A stretch of DNA of 64,000 nucleotides from Pseudarthrobacter sp. fls2-241-R2A-127 (GCF_030209355.1 NZ_JARVSF010000009.1:248001-312000), one strand, 5' to 3'; numbered from the stretch's first letter, positions 43,232 through 52,681 are shown. Notes: a model not told the origin generated them from the letters alone. Translations and numbers: made by a program.

Positions 43232-44223
43232 CAGGCACCAACCTTCCGCGTGGCCGCAATTTCTTCGCGCAGGGGCATCCACCAGCTGACGAGTTGGCGC
43301 AGTCCCTCGTCGAGTTCCACTTCCGCCTTGAAGCCAAGGTCGCGGGCGGCGGCGGACGTGTCGGCCAGCCGGCGGACCACACTGTTCACCTGCCGGGCCG
43401 GGCCGTGCTCCACGCTGAGGTCCGAGCCCATGGCCCGCAGCAGCGTGCGTGCCATGTCCAGCAGGCTGGTCTCCGTCCCGCTGGCCACGTTGTATGTTCC
43501 TTCGGCAATCCCGCTGCCGGCGGCCAGCACGTTGGCGCGGGCCACGTCCGCCGTATAGATGAAGTCCATGGTCTGGAGGCCGTCGCCGAAGATCAGCGGC
43601 GGCTGCCCGTCCATGATCCGTTCCATCCACCGCACCAGAACCTCCGTGTACAGGCCGTGGACGTCCATCCGGGGCCCGTAGACGTTGAAGTAGCGCAGCA
43701 TCACGTAGTCCAGGCCCGTCATGGCACGGAAGCTCCGGGCCATCCCTTCATTGAAGGACTTTGCGGCGCCGTAGAAAGTGTCGTTGTTGGCGTGGTGGTG
43801 CCGTTCGGTGGTGGGGAACTCTTCAGCCATCCCGTAGACCGATGCGCTGGACGCGGCCACGAGCTTGGCCACCTTGTGTTCCGCAGCGGCCTCCAGGATG
43901 TTGAAGGTGCCATCCACCAGGACCTCCAGGGCCAGCCGGGGTTCCTCCGCGCACTGGGTGATCCGGATGGCTGCCTGGTGGAACACCAGGTCCTTGCCGC
44001 GGGTGAGGTCATGCACCAGGTCACGGTCCTGGATGCTGCCCTGCACCAGTTCCACCTGCCCGGTGGCCAGCGCGCCGGAGAGGTTGTCCAGCCTGCCGCG
44101 GACCAGGTTGTCCAGGACGTCGATCCGGTGCACCCCCGCGGCCAGCAGGGCATCCACCAGGGTGGATCCGATGGTGCCGGCGCCGCCGGTGACCAGGACG
44201 TTGGCGCCCTCCAGTGCGCTCAC
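43231..44223 (-). CDS. NAD-dependent sugar epimerase/dehydratase
   Basis: The 330-residue protein is an extended short-chain dehydrogenase acting on nucleotide sugars. The NAD motif VLVTGGAGTIGS begins at residue 9, the catalytic triad includes SSASVYG and YGAAK (about 150), and RYFNVYGPRM is typical of UDP-glucose/UDP-GlcNAc 4-epimerases and dehydratases. It could provide a 4-epimer or, if a dehydratase, the 4-keto sugar used by the aminotransferases. GTG 44223 overlaps the preceding stop by four bases. Confidence 0.9.
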   Translation of the reverse strand: MSALEGANVLVTGGAGTIGSTLVDALLAAGVHRIDVLDNLVRGRLDNLSGALATGQVELVQGSIQDRDLVHDLTRGKDLVFHQAAIRITQCAEEPRLALEVLVDGTFNILEAAAEHKVAKLVAASSASVYGMAEEFPTTERHHHANNDTFYGAAKSFNEGMARSFRAMTGLDYVMLRYFNVYGPRMDVHGLYTEVLVRWMERIMDGQPPLIFGDGLQTMDFIYTADVARANVLAAGSGIAEGTYNVASGTETSLLDMARTLLRAMGSDLSVEHGPARQVNSVVRRLADTSAAARDLGFKAEVELDEGLRQLVSWWMPLREEIAATRKVGA

Positions 44224-45344
44224 CGGGCCCCCTCCAGTTCGGCGCCGGTTCCCGCCATGGCGGCACCCGCCACGGCGGTGGGCCGGCCGTCCAGGGTCAG
44301 GCTGCGGGTGACCGCTTCAAGCACGGACAGCACCCGGAGCCCGGAGGCGCCGCCTGTCCGTGCCTGCCGTCCGGTGCGGATGCACGATGCGAGTTCCTGC
44401 ACCACCTGGCCAAGGGCCTCCCGTTCGGGCAGCGCCGGGGACCAAGTATCCCCCAATCGGTAGGAGACGGCGGTGGACGCCTTCTCGCCGGCCGTTTTCG
44501 GCTGCCGGTCCAGGCTCACGCCGCGGTCGTAGACACTGAGCCGCTGCTGGGGGTTCAGGTCGTCCCACACCAGGGTCCGCAGGGATCCGCCGATCACCAT
44601 CTGGCGGATTTTGGTGGGACTGAGCCAGTTAACGTGCACGTGGGCGGTGGCATCGTTGGGGAGCCGGAAGTTCAAGTGGCCCACGCAGTCGCGGCCGGTC
44701 CCCAGCGGGTCCGCCCCGAACGCCGAGACCTCGGCGGGGTTGAGGCCGCCCGGGAGGACGAAGTCCAGGATGGACAGGTCATGCGGGGCGAGGTCCCAGA
44801 AAACGTCGACGTCGGGCTGCACCAGGCCCAGGTTGATCCGGGTGGAGTCCACGAACAGGATCTCGCCCAGGGATCCGGACTGCACCAGCTCCTGCATCTT
44901 CAGGACCGCCGGGGTGTAGCAGTAGGTGTGGTCCGCCATCAGGACCAGGCCGTTCGCCCGCGCTTCGGCCACCATCTCCAGCCCGTGTTCCCGGCTGTCC
45001 GCCAACGGCTTTTCCACCAGGACGTGCTTTCCGGCGCGCAGGGCCGTCATGACCGCTCCATGGTGGGTTCGCGCCGGCGTCGCGATGGCCACGGCATCGA
45101 CGTCGAAGCTGTCCAGCAGCTCGTCCAGGGACTCGACGCAGGGTACCTGCCCCAGCGTGTCCGCCAGCTTGCGGGCCCGGTCGATGTCCAGGTCGCAGAT
45201 GGCCACCATGTCCCAGTCCGGGCTGGCCTGGAGGTTGCGCGCCAGGTTGGGACCCCAGTAGCCGGCTCCAACGACGGCGATGCGGAGTTTCGGTGCAGGT
45301 TGCGGATGGTTGGCGGAGTGGAAGGGACTGCCGAATTTTCTCAT
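44220..45344 (-). CDS. Gfo/Idh/MocA family oxidoreductase (WbpB-like)
   Basis: The 374-residue protein has the NAD-binding motif RIAVVGAGYWGPNLARNL (about 21-38), the family EKP signature (GKHVLVEKPLA, about 110) and the C-terminal alpha/beta substrate domain with DLAPHDLSIL. WbpB and related enzymes oxidise UDP-HexNAcA at C3 before amination, which fits the adjacent DegT and acetyltransferase genes. It is the first gene of the amino-sugar cassette, 28 bases after the sugar transferase gene. The start ATG 45344 has GGGAAG about nine bases upstream. Confidence 0.9.
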   Translation of the reverse strand: MRKFGSPFHSANHPQPAPKLRIAVVGAGYWGPNLARNLQASPDWDMVAICDLDIDRARKLADTLGQVPCVESLDELLDSFDVDAVAIATPARTHHGAVMTALRAGKHVLVEKPLADSREHGLEMVAEARANGLVLMADHTYCYTPAVLKMQELVQSGSLGEILFVDSTRINLGLVQPDVDVFWDLAPHDLSILDFVLPGGLNPAEVSAFGADPLGTGRDCVGHLNFRLPNDATAHVHVNWLSPTKIRQMVIGGSLRTLVWDDLNPQQRLSVYDRGVSLDRQPKTAGEKASTAVSYRLGDTWSPALPEREALGQVVQELASCIRTGRQARTGGASGLRVLSVLEAVTRSLTLDGRPTAVAGAAMAGTGAELEGAR

Positions 45345-45372
45345 GTCATTTTCTTCCCATTTTGTGAGTGTG

Positions 45373-46965
45373 TCAGTAAGCGCCGGACGGCCGGACGACA
45401 GCCCGGAACGTCCGCCAGAGGATCAGGAGGTCACCGGCAAGGGACCAGTTTTCGACGTAGTAGAGGTCCAGCCGGACCGCTTCTTCCCACGGAAGGTCTG
45501 AGCGGCCGTTGATCTGCCAGAGGCCGGTGATACCCGGCTTGATCAGCAGCCGGCGGTGGGTGTGGCGTTCGTAGCCGCTGACTTCCCGGTCCAGCGGCGG
45601 GCGGGGACCCACCATGCTCATGTCGCCCAGCACCACGTTCCAGAGCTGGGGAAGCTCGTCGAGCGAGTATTTGCGCATCCAGCGGCCGCAGCGGGTGACC
45701 CGGGGGTCATCCTTCATCTTGAAGAGCACCCCGGCGCCTTGGTTCTGCTGGTTCAGCCCCGCCAGCCGCGCCTCGGCGTCGACCACCATGGACCGGAACT
45801 TGTACATCCCGAAGACGTGGCCGTCCTTGCCTATCCGGGCCTGCCGGAAGAGGACCGGGCCCGGGCTGTCCCGTTTCACGATCAGGGCGAGCACCAGGAG
45901 GACGGGCGCGAGGACCAGGAGGGCCGCCAGCGCAGCGGCCACATCCATGATCCGCTTCATGGCGTGCTTCGCCCCGCCGTACTGCGGAATGTCCACGTGC
46001 ATGAGCGGCAGGCCATCCACCGGCCGCCAGTGGATGCGGGGACCGGCAACATTGGTCAGGGTGGCGGCGAGGATCAGCTCCGCGGAGGACTCCTCAAGTT
46101 TCCAGCCAAGCTCGCGGATAAACCTGTTGCCGCCCGGCAGGGGGCCGGCGATGATCACCGAGTCCGCGTCTGCGAGGCGGACAGTGCGGGCAATATCGTC
46201 CGTCGAGGAAAGGACCGGCACCGTGCAGCCGTCCACCCGTAGTCCTGCGCCGCGGCGTGCTCCCGGAAGGCATGCGCCCAGGATCTCGTAGACAGCCCCG
46301 GACTTGCGGACCTGCTGGATCACGTACCGGACGTCCTCGGGTTCGCCTACCACCACGGCGCGGGAGAGGTGGCGTCCCTTGGCCTTCTCGGCAGTCAGGC
46401 GGCGGCGGAATGCACGGCGGTTCAGGGTGAGAGCCACCAGGCCCAATGGCAGGGATACTGTCACGAAGGCACCGGCGCCGTGGATGGAGAAGATCACGGC
46501 AGCGAGGGCCAGGAGGCCAAAGGTGCGGAGCGTTGCCGAGGCAACGCGCTTGTACTCGTCAGCACCGATGCCGAGCACCTTCGGATCCCGGGTGTGGTAG
46601 ATCTCCAGTGCCGCCAGCCAGGTTGCCGTCAGTGCGGCTGCCGCTGCTGCTGCGCCGCCGTCCCGGGGGCCTTCGGGCGAGAACCCCGCCTCGGAGAGCA
46701 GGAAGCCGGCGTAGGCGGAGAGCATGACCACCGCGGCGTCCGCGGACCGGAGGAGGGTGGTGTGCCGGCTGATCCAGGCGGCCGTTGCCTTGCGGGGCCG
46801 GGCCTGTGCCGCGGAAGGGAGGGGGGCTGCCGGCGGCAGGGGGAACCGGGTTCCTGCGGTTTCCCCTGCCGCCGGCTGCTGTGTTGCCACCCGCTGTGCA
46901 GCAGCGGGCGGAACAAGCCAGTCGAAGGCCGAACGTCGGGTCCTGACAACTGGTATCTCTGCCAT
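45373..46965 (-). CDS. Polyprenyl-phosphate sugar phosphotransferase (initiating enzyme, WbaP-like)
   Basis: This enzyme starts glycan assembly by moving a sugar-1-phosphate to undecaprenyl phosphate. The 530-residue protein has a disordered Pro/Ala-rich start (1-60), four predicted helices (about 70-190), a CoA-binding-like cytosolic domain with AVVVGEPEDVRYVI, a reentrant helix (KRIMDVAAALAALLVL, about 345) and the catalytic domain with SPGPVLFRQARIG, FGMYKFRSM, DELPQLWNVVLGDMSMVGPRP and KPGITGLWQINGR. ATG 46965 follows GAGAGGGTG. It is the first gene of the leftward operon, 150 bases after the LAL regulator gene. Confidence 0.93.
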   Translation of the reverse strand: MAEIPVVRTRRSAFDWLVPPAAAQRVATQQPAAGETAGTRFPLPPAAPLPSAAQARPRKATAAWISRHTTLLRSADAAVVMLSAYAGFLLSEAGFSPEGPRDGGAAAAAAALTATWLAALEIYHTRDPKVLGIGADEYKRVASATLRTFGLLALAAVIFSIHGAGAFVTVSLPLGLVALTLNRRAFRRRLTAEKAKGRHLSRAVVVGEPEDVRYVIQQVRKSGAVYEILGACLPGARRGAGLRVDGCTVPVLSSTDDIARTVRLADADSVIIAGPLPGGNRFIRELGWKLEESSAELILAATLTNVAGPRIHWRPVDGLPLMHVDIPQYGGAKHAMKRIMDVAAALAALLVLAPVLLVLALIVKRDSPGPVLFRQARIGKDGHVFGMYKFRSMVVDAEARLAGLNQQNQGAGVLFKMKDDPRVTRCGRWMRKYSLDELPQLWNVVLGDMSMVGPRPPLDREVSGYERHTHRRLLIKPGITGLWQINGRSDLPWEEAVRLDLYYVENWSLAGDLLILWRTFRAVVRPSGAY

Positions 46966-47115
46966 GATCACCCTCTCGGTCGTAGCGCCTGTCCCCTGGC
47001 TGTGAAGCAAAACTAGCCGTGGCGGCTGGCGTTTGAAGGGGGAGGCCGGGGCCTTTGTGGGTCTTGCAGGGGAAGGCTGCGGAAACTGCGGGTACCGCAA
47101 CCGAGGGGATTTTGG

Positions 47116-49803
47116 CTACAAAACGGGCAGCACGTAGGGTTCCCTGGCGGCCTGTCCCTTGTCCGCCGCGAGGGCGGTGAGCTGGGCCCGGGACTCAACA
47201 CCAAGCTTGCGGTAGATGGCTGTCAGGCGCACTTCCACCGTGCGCACGGAAACATACAGCGTGGCGGCAATTTCCTTGTTCCGCATGCCCCGGGCCACCA
47301 TTTTGGCCAGTGACCGCTCATGGTCTGCGAGCATCAGCATGGCCGGGTTGCCCTGCTGCCGGACCGGTTCCACGCGTTCGTCCAGGAGCAGGGCATCCAC
47401 GTGCTGGGTCCAGGCATCCGCCCCCGCCTCGTCGAACATCACCTTGGCCCGGAGCAGGGTGTCCCGTGAGTCGCGCAGTTTGCCGAACGCGTGGAGCCGT
47501 TCCGCATAGCACATCAGCGTCCTGGCCTGCTCGAGCATGTGCCCGTTCCGGCCCTGGAGGGCCTGGGAGAAGAGCTGCAGTGATTGTTCGCCGTCGGCCA
47601 GCATGGCGCGGCTCCTGGTCACGGTCATCATCAGCCAGGGTGAGCGCAATCCCACGGAGCGGCCCTCGAGGCGCATCAACGCCTGGGTGGCCTCATGGTG
47701 CCGGCCCAGGCGGATGAGCACTTCCACCAGGTCGGCCTCACAACGCAGCAAAGTGGGATTGCCGAATCCCATGCCAATCTCGACGGCCCGCGACAACTGG
47801 GCAACAGACTCCGCGAGGTCTCCGCGCAGCAGGGCGAAATGGCCCTGGCAGGCGGCGAGCTGTGCAGTCAGGGCCGGGTGGCTGTCCGCGCCTGCGTAAC
47901 GGTGGGCCTCGACGGCGTGCGCCTGGGCACGTGCGGCATCGCCCACGGCATAGGCGCGCCACACCCGGAAGTAGTGCCGCACCCCGCGGTGGTATTTGAT
48001 TTCGGGTTCGGAACGCTCCAGGTCGTCGATCAGCGTGACGGCGGCGCGTACGTTACCGGCCCGGATTTCGTTGTCGACTGCCATCAGGGCTGCTGTTTCG
48101 CGCCAGTTGACGTGCTCGGGTTCGGCGGAGCCGCGGAGCATGGCAAAGGCCTCCTGGGCGCTTTCATAATGCTCGGCGTAGGTCAGGGCCCGGCCCTGCG
48201 CCAGGAGTCCGGCCACCCGCGCGGTGCCGGATTGCTCATACTTGGAGGCAAGGTTTGCGGTGTTGCCGCTGATGGATTCCACCAGCGTTGCCGCCCGGCC
48301 GGCAATGGCCAGGCACTGGGCGGAGGCGGAGCCCTTGAAGCCGCTGCCGCACCGCAGGAGTTCGGCGGCGTCCTTCAACTCCCACCTCTCGGCGTAGTAG
48401 AGGGCTCCGATGGCCAGCAGGCTGGCCGCGTAGGCGGGATCGTGCTGGCCAAACTCCTTCACGAGCCGCAGCACCATGCTTGAGCGCACCGCGGCGCCCT
48501 GGGCGAACTGGATCTCGAAGGACAGGCCGGTCAGGCGCAGGATCAGGGCGGGATTCCGGGTAACCCGTTGCGCCCATTCCAGGTAACGCTGGGCATAGAC
48601 GAACTCCCCTCGGTTGAACAGGAGCTCCGCCAGCGTGGTGAGGCGGGCCGCCGTCTCGGCCTCCCAGGGGTTGATGGTCAGTGCCCGCTCGATGTATTCC
48701 ACCGCGAACACCACCTCGCCCCCGCGGATCAAATCCACGGCGTGCCGGAGCAGCTGGAAAGGGGTTTTGCGCTCCAGTGCGGTAAAGCTCAAGTGCCACC
48801 TGCGGGCGTAGGGGTCCGTGTTGTTGGCTGCTTCCGCGAGGGAGCGGTGGTTCGCGGTCCGCACTGCCGGGGTCATGGCATTGAAGACGGCTCCCCGGAG
48901 CAGCTGGTCACCGATCCCAAGGTGCGGCCCCGTGCGTTTCACCAGGCCGGCGCTGAGGAGTTCGTCCACACTGGTCCACACGTCATGGTCGATCTTTTCG
49001 ATCGTGGAGATATCGCTGCGGTAGGACAGTGCCAGCAGGTCCAGGACCCCGCGGGCTCCGGGCGTCAGCGCGCCAACCATGGACGCGTACTCGGCGTCAA
49101 AACTTCCCGCGGAGGCGAGAGGGACGGGCAGGGCGTACTTTCCTTCGGCGTGCCTGTCCATGAGCTGGTTGTAGAGTTCGACGGCGGCCAGAGGGTTGCC
49201 GCGGGTGGCTGCGGCCACGGCGTGCGCGGCCGCCGTCGTGGTCCGTTTCGTGGGGATGCATTCCAGCATCCGGACGGTGTCGCTGTAGCTGAGCGCGCCA
49301 AGCTGGAGCACGGGCAAGCCGCTGAACGGGCCTTCCGGCAGGTCTGCCCGCAGGCCGAGGATAAGGACGACGTCGGTACCGGTGAGGCGGCGCGCAAGGA
49401 ACCCAAGGACTTCCTGGCTGCTGTGGTCCAGTTGGTCGGCATTGTCGATCACGATCACGGTCCTGGTCGAGGAGCGCTGGTGCAGTCCGTTCAAGAGCAT
49501 GCCGGACACGGCGGGTACGTTCCTGTCTCCGGTGCTGTCGCGAAGGAGATCGTCGGCAATCCGGTTCAGGACGGGATCGTCCATGTTGTTCAGGAGCGCA
49601 GTCAGTCCGGAGAGCGGCCAGTCCGATTCGGCGGCGCTGGCGGCCATGAAGACGGCCCGGTAATCGGAGAGGGTGGGGATTTCGGAAAGGAGGGCTGATT
49701 TTCCGGTGCCCCTGCTGCCGGCTATTGCCAGGGCAGCTTCCTTGGGTCCGCGGACCACGGAAAGGATTCGGTCCAGTTCTTTGTTCCGGCCCACAAGTGG
49801 CAT
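47116..49803 (-). CDS. Large ATP-binding LuxR-family regulator (LAL/MalT type)
   Basis: The 895-residue protein combines an N-terminal AAA/STAND ATPase with Walker A GSRGTGKSAL (about 29-38) and Walker B TVIVIDNADQ (about 115), a long helical TPR-like middle that would sense a ligand or partner, and a C-terminal LuxR helix-turn-helix (LADHERSLAKMVARGMRNKEIAATLYVSVRTVEVRL..., starting near residue 825). It is upstream of the leftward glycan operon in the same direction and is the only dedicated regulator in the locus, so it is the first candidate for its control. ATG 49803 (MPLVGRNKEL, preceded by GGGGACGCC) matches the family start; ATG 49836 is possible. Confidence 0.9.
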   Translation of the reverse strand: MPLVGRNKELDRILSVVRGPKEAALAIAGSRGTGKSALLSEIPTLSDYRAVFMAASAAESDWPLSGLTALLNNMDDPVLNRIADDLLRDSTGDRNVPAVSGMLLNGLHQRSSTRTVIVIDNADQLDHSSQEVLGFLARRLTGTDVVLILGLRADLPEGPFSGLPVLQLGALSYSDTVRMLECIPTKRTTTAAAHAVAAATRGNPLAAVELYNQLMDRHAEGKYALPVPLASAGSFDAEYASMVGALTPGARGVLDLLALSYRSDISTIEKIDHDVWTSVDELLSAGLVKRTGPHLGIGDQLLRGAVFNAMTPAVRTANHRSLAEAANNTDPYARRWHLSFTALERKTPFQLLRHAVDLIRGGEVVFAVEYIERALTINPWEAETAARLTTLAELLFNRGEFVYAQRYLEWAQRVTRNPALILRLTGLSFEIQFAQGAAVRSSMVLRLVKEFGQHDPAYAASLLAIGALYYAERWELKDAAELLRCGSGFKGSASAQCLAIAGRAATLVESISGNTANLASKYEQSGTARVAGLLAQGRALTYAEHYESAQEAFAMLRGSAEPEHVNWRETAALMAVDNEIRAGNVRAAVTLIDDLERSEPEIKYHRGVRHYFRVWRAYAVGDAARAQAHAVEAHRYAGADSHPALTAQLAACQGHFALLRGDLAESVAQLSRAVEIGMGFGNPTLLRCEADLVEVLIRLGRHHEATQALMRLEGRSVGLRSPWLMMTVTRSRAMLADGEQSLQLFSQALQGRNGHMLEQARTLMCYAERLHAFGKLRDSRDTLLRAKVMFDEAGADAWTQHVDALLLDERVEPVRQQGNPAMLMLADHERSLAKMVARGMRNKEIAATLYVSVRTVEVRLTAIYRKLGVESRAQLTALAADKGQAAREPYVLPVL

Positions 49804-50106
49804 GGCGTCCCCATTCGTCGAAGAAGGAGACCGCATTCTTTCGCTGCCAATTCAAGGTTGATTCACGCGCCCCAGCGCGGGTTCATCCGGTAAGAGTGAA
49901 TATAGTGCGGGAAGGAAGAAACGGCCATACTGCAGGCGCTGGATTTCATCAAGATTTGGTACAGCTATTGCTCAAGAATCCGATTATCCTAATTTCGCGC
50001 GAATTTTGTTCGCTGTTTATTGCATATCGTGAAACAGCAGGAAGCGGTCCCGGGACCTGTAAGGCAGCCCCGGAACCGCTTCCCGTCCGTCCGTCCGGCA
50101 GCGGAC
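49804..50106. other. Intergenic region between regulator and PKD-protein genes
   Basis: This 303-base stretch has no gene. It is AT-richer than its surroundings. It should carry the promoter of the regulator gene on the minus strand: a TATATT box reads leftward at 49904-49899, without a convincing -35 partner. A perfect 10-bp palindrome, TTCGCGCGAA, lies at 49994-50003. The right end holds the terminator of the PKD-protein gene. Confidence 0.6.
50040..50083 (-). terminator. Hairpin terminator of the PKD-protein gene
   Basis: GGAAGCGGT (50040-50048) pairs with ACCGCTTCC (50075-50083), extended inward by CCGGG/CCCGG after one mismatch, about 24 bases downstream of the stop codon on the minus strand. 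TGCTGTTTCA follows in the leftward direction. Confidence 0.65.
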
Positions 50107-52350
50107 CTAGGCCGCCGGCTTGAGCGCCGTTCGCCAGGCCACAACGGCGCGGGCGGCGCTCAAGGTCCAGGTGGCTGTTCCGCTGGCCCCCGCCGTCGCC
50201 TGCGGTTTGTCAGCCTGCTCGGCAATCTGGCCGGCCGCTGCCTCCCAGCGTTCGGTCCATCCCGACGGAGCGGTGACCACCGGAGCGCTGCAGTCGCAGC
50301 CCACTCCGCCGATCAGCATGGCACCGTTGGTGGCCGTGGTGATGCTGCCCACCGTGATGCTGGTGGCGGAGTAGCTGGTGTCAGCCGCCGTCACCACGGG
50401 ACTGTCCAAGGGCGTGGCGTTGTTGACCCCGCGGTATGCCGTGATGCCGCCGCCCCACTTCGCTGCCGAACTGAGGGTCCAGTTGTAGGTGGCCGGATCA
50501 GAGGCACCCACCACCTTGTAGTAGGCGTAGGCCCGGGCCCCTGCGGTGGAGGAACTGTTGATGGACTGCCCGTTGACCATCGCCGTCCAGCCGGCCGGTG
50601 CCGTCAGTCCGGGGTTGAGGTCCACGGTGATGGCGGCAACCAGGACGTCGCCGGCCGCAGTGCCGGCGGGAACCGCCAGCGTCGCTGTGGTCACGGCGGT
50701 GCCCGAGTTCGCGGTGTTGGCGTTCACCACCGTGATACCGCCGGATGTGGGCGGTGGAGGTGTGCTGCTGACGGTGATCGTGGCCGTCGCCGAGGATGAT
50801 CCCGTGCTGTTGGTAGCCGTGAGCTTGGCGGTGTAGCTCCCGGCCGCCGCGTAGGAGTGGGCGGGATTCTGCACTGTTGCCGTGCCGCCGTCGCCAAAGT
50901 CCCACGCCCAGGAGGTAGGCGTATTCGTGGAGGTGTCAGTGAAGGTGACGTTCAGCGGTGCCGTGCCCGTGGTGGGGTTGGCGGTGAACGACGCCACCGG
51001 TGCCTGGCCTGCCGGTGGCGGTGGAGTGCCGCCCAGGGGCCGGTCGGAGAACCAGTATCGTTTGGCCACGTTGTCGCTGGCCATGACCACCAGCCCGGTG
51101 GTGTTGTTCACGCTCTGCTTGCTGGTGGTGACGTCATTGATGTTCGACGACGAAGCAGCCTGCATGATGGGCGTGCCGCGGCCGGAACCAAAGACAGGAT
51201 TGTCCATGGAGGCGGTCTTTTCGTAGATACTGCCCGCTACGCCTGAGAACGCGCAGCCGGATACCGAGGTGGGCGGCGCCGTGTGGAATGCCCGCACCAG
51301 GTTGTTCTGGGTATCCAGGACGATCTGGGGGCGGGAGACACAATCACCGGTGGTGGCAATCGTGGACTGGGTGAAGGCACCGGTGCCCGGCTTGAAGACC
51401 AGCAGGATGAGTTGCGGCAGTGTCTTGTTGGAGGACGTGTCGTTGAGGCTCGTCTTCACTGCAGCGAAGACCCGGCCCGAGGTGTCGGCCTGCAGGGTCT
51501 TGAGGTTCAGGTGGTCATCGGCCTGCCCGTTGCCCCTGAGGGCCGGCTGGAGTTTCCAGTTGGAGTTGGCGGGCTTTCCGTCGGCGTGCGTGGCCCACCA
51601 CATGGTGTCCGTCAGCTGGTCGCTCCACATGACGCCGATCTGGCCGCCGCCGAATGCCACCACCGCGGAAATGTCATCGGGTGCCGGGTTGGGGCTGGCC
51701 ACCGGGAGGACGAACGGGGTGCCCCACGTTCCGCCGTTGTTGGTGGAGTAGTTCACGTAGACGGTGTTGGTGAATCCGGAGGTCGAGTTTCCGCCCACCT
51801 GCGTCCAGGTTGCCCACACGCCGCCCACGGAGTCCGCGTCGATCGTCATTGATTCGCTGGAGTTGTTGGTGATGGTGGTGGGGAAGCCGCTGTCCAGGGT
51901 GTACTTTCCGCCGGAGTAGCTGTACCTGTAGAGCTTGGCGGGCTGGCCCGAAAGCGAGGGTTTGGGGGAGCCGTCGGTGCTGACGGTCACCACGTGCGAG
52001 GCGATGAACAGATGGGTGCCGTCCCAGAGCGTATCTGCGAGGGTGCTGCCCCTGGTGTCGTTCACCACCCCGGTATCCACCCAGCTGTTGGAGGTCCGGT
52101 CCAGCCGGTAAATGCTCCATCCGGTGCCGGTCTTCCACATGTCCGCCCACCAGGATCCGTCGTTCCACCACAGCTTGCTCTGCGGTTTGTCGGACGTGGG
52201 CGGGTTCGCCACCCCTGAGTAGGCCATGCCTTGGGTGCCGTAAACGGTGTCCGCCACAGCGGCCCCCGGTACGCCGAGGATGGAAGCTGCGAGAACGAGT
52301 GCGACGACGAGGGCCTGGCCCATCCGACGGGGGAAGTGTCTGAGCTTCAT
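50107..52350 (-). CDS. Secreted PKD-domain protein with beta-propeller-like N-terminal half
   Basis: The 747-residue protein has a signal peptide (1-34, MKLRHFPRRM... ending AAVAD). Residues 35-440 are rich in repeated Trp/Asp strands (WWNDGSWWADMW, GVWATWTQVGG, VGVMWSDQL-type segments), as in BNR/sialidase-like propellers. A PKD domain (about 449-527) contains WDFGDGG. The last 215 residues are Ser/Thr/Ala-rich strands ending in GWTERWEAA and VVAWRTAL; this end domain is common in actinobacterial surface proteins but I cannot name it. It is probably a cell-surface or secreted carbohydrate-associated protein. ATG 52350 follows AGGAG by seven bases. Its promoter region contains the TACCTAA repeats. 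Confidence 0.8.
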   Translation of the reverse strand: MKLRHFPRRMGQALVVALVLAASILGVPGAAVADTVYGTQGMAYSGVANPPTSDKPQSKLWWNDGSWWADMWKTGTGWSIYRLDRTSNSWVDTGVVNDTRGSTLADTLWDGTHLFIASHVVTVSTDGSPKPSLSGQPAKLYRYSYSGGKYTLDSGFPTTITNNSSESMTIDADSVGGVWATWTQVGGNSTSGFTNTVYVNYSTNNGGTWGTPFVLPVASPNPAPDDISAVVAFGGGQIGVMWSDQLTDTMWWATHADGKPANSNWKLQPALRGNGQADDHLNLKTLQADTSGRVFAAVKTSLNDTSSNKTLPQLILLVFKPGTGAFTQSTIATTGDCVSRPQIVLDTQNNLVRAFHTAPPTSVSGCAFSGVAGSIYEKTASMDNPVFGSGRGTPIMQAASSSNINDVTTSKQSVNNTTGLVVMASDNVAKRYWFSDRPLGGTPPPPAGQAPVASFTANPTTGTAPLNVTFTDTSTNTPTSWAWDFGDGGTATVQNPAHSYAAAGSYTAKLTATNSTGSSSATATITVSSTPPPPTSGGITVVNANTANSGTAVTTATLAVPAGTAAGDVLVAAITVDLNPGLTAPAGWTAMVNGQSINSSSTAGARAYAYYKVVGASDPATYNWTLSSAAKWGGGITAYRGVNNATPLDSPVVTAADTSYSATSITVGSITTATNGAMLIGGVGCDCSAPVVTAPSGWTERWEAAAGQIAEQADKPQATAGASGTATWTLSAARAVVAWRTALKPAA

Positions 52351-52479
52351 AAGGGAACTCCTGGGGCATTTGGGAAAAATTGAGGGGACGTATGCCCATT
52401 GGCCCAGAAACAAAGAGCTCAAGCCCCCAAGTACCGAGTAGCGTAAGCCCGAACGCCGCCGCGGGCAATGCAGGTGCCA

Positions 52480-52645
52480 TACCTAAATGGGGGATTTACG
52501 CACTCCCCTACCTAATGGTTCCGGGGCCGCCGTAATCCCCTATACCTAACCGGAATGGCAAACACCGAGCCCTCTACTTGCCTAACAGGGGGTGAACCCC
52601 AGGTGAAATGTGAGTACCTACTACTCGTGATACCCGGATTAGGTA
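52480..52645. repeat. Six TACCTAA-type repeats in a divergent promoter region
   Basis: TACCTAA occurs at 52480-52486, 52509-52515 and 52543-52549; variants TGCCTAA at 52579-52585 and TACCTAC at 52615-52621; and an inverted copy TTAGGTA at 52639-52645. Start-to-start distances of the first five are 29, 34, 36 and 36. The copies at 52509 and 52639 share a longer 12-base core, CCCCTACCTAAT, in opposite orientation. Short runs of four or five C or G flank most copies. The array lies between the PKD-protein gene (minus) and the glycosyltransferase operon (plus), so it probably binds a regulator of both. Confidence 0.55.
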
Positions 52646-52681
52646 GGGGGTAGTCTTCCGGGAACGGCCAGAGGATTGGCG

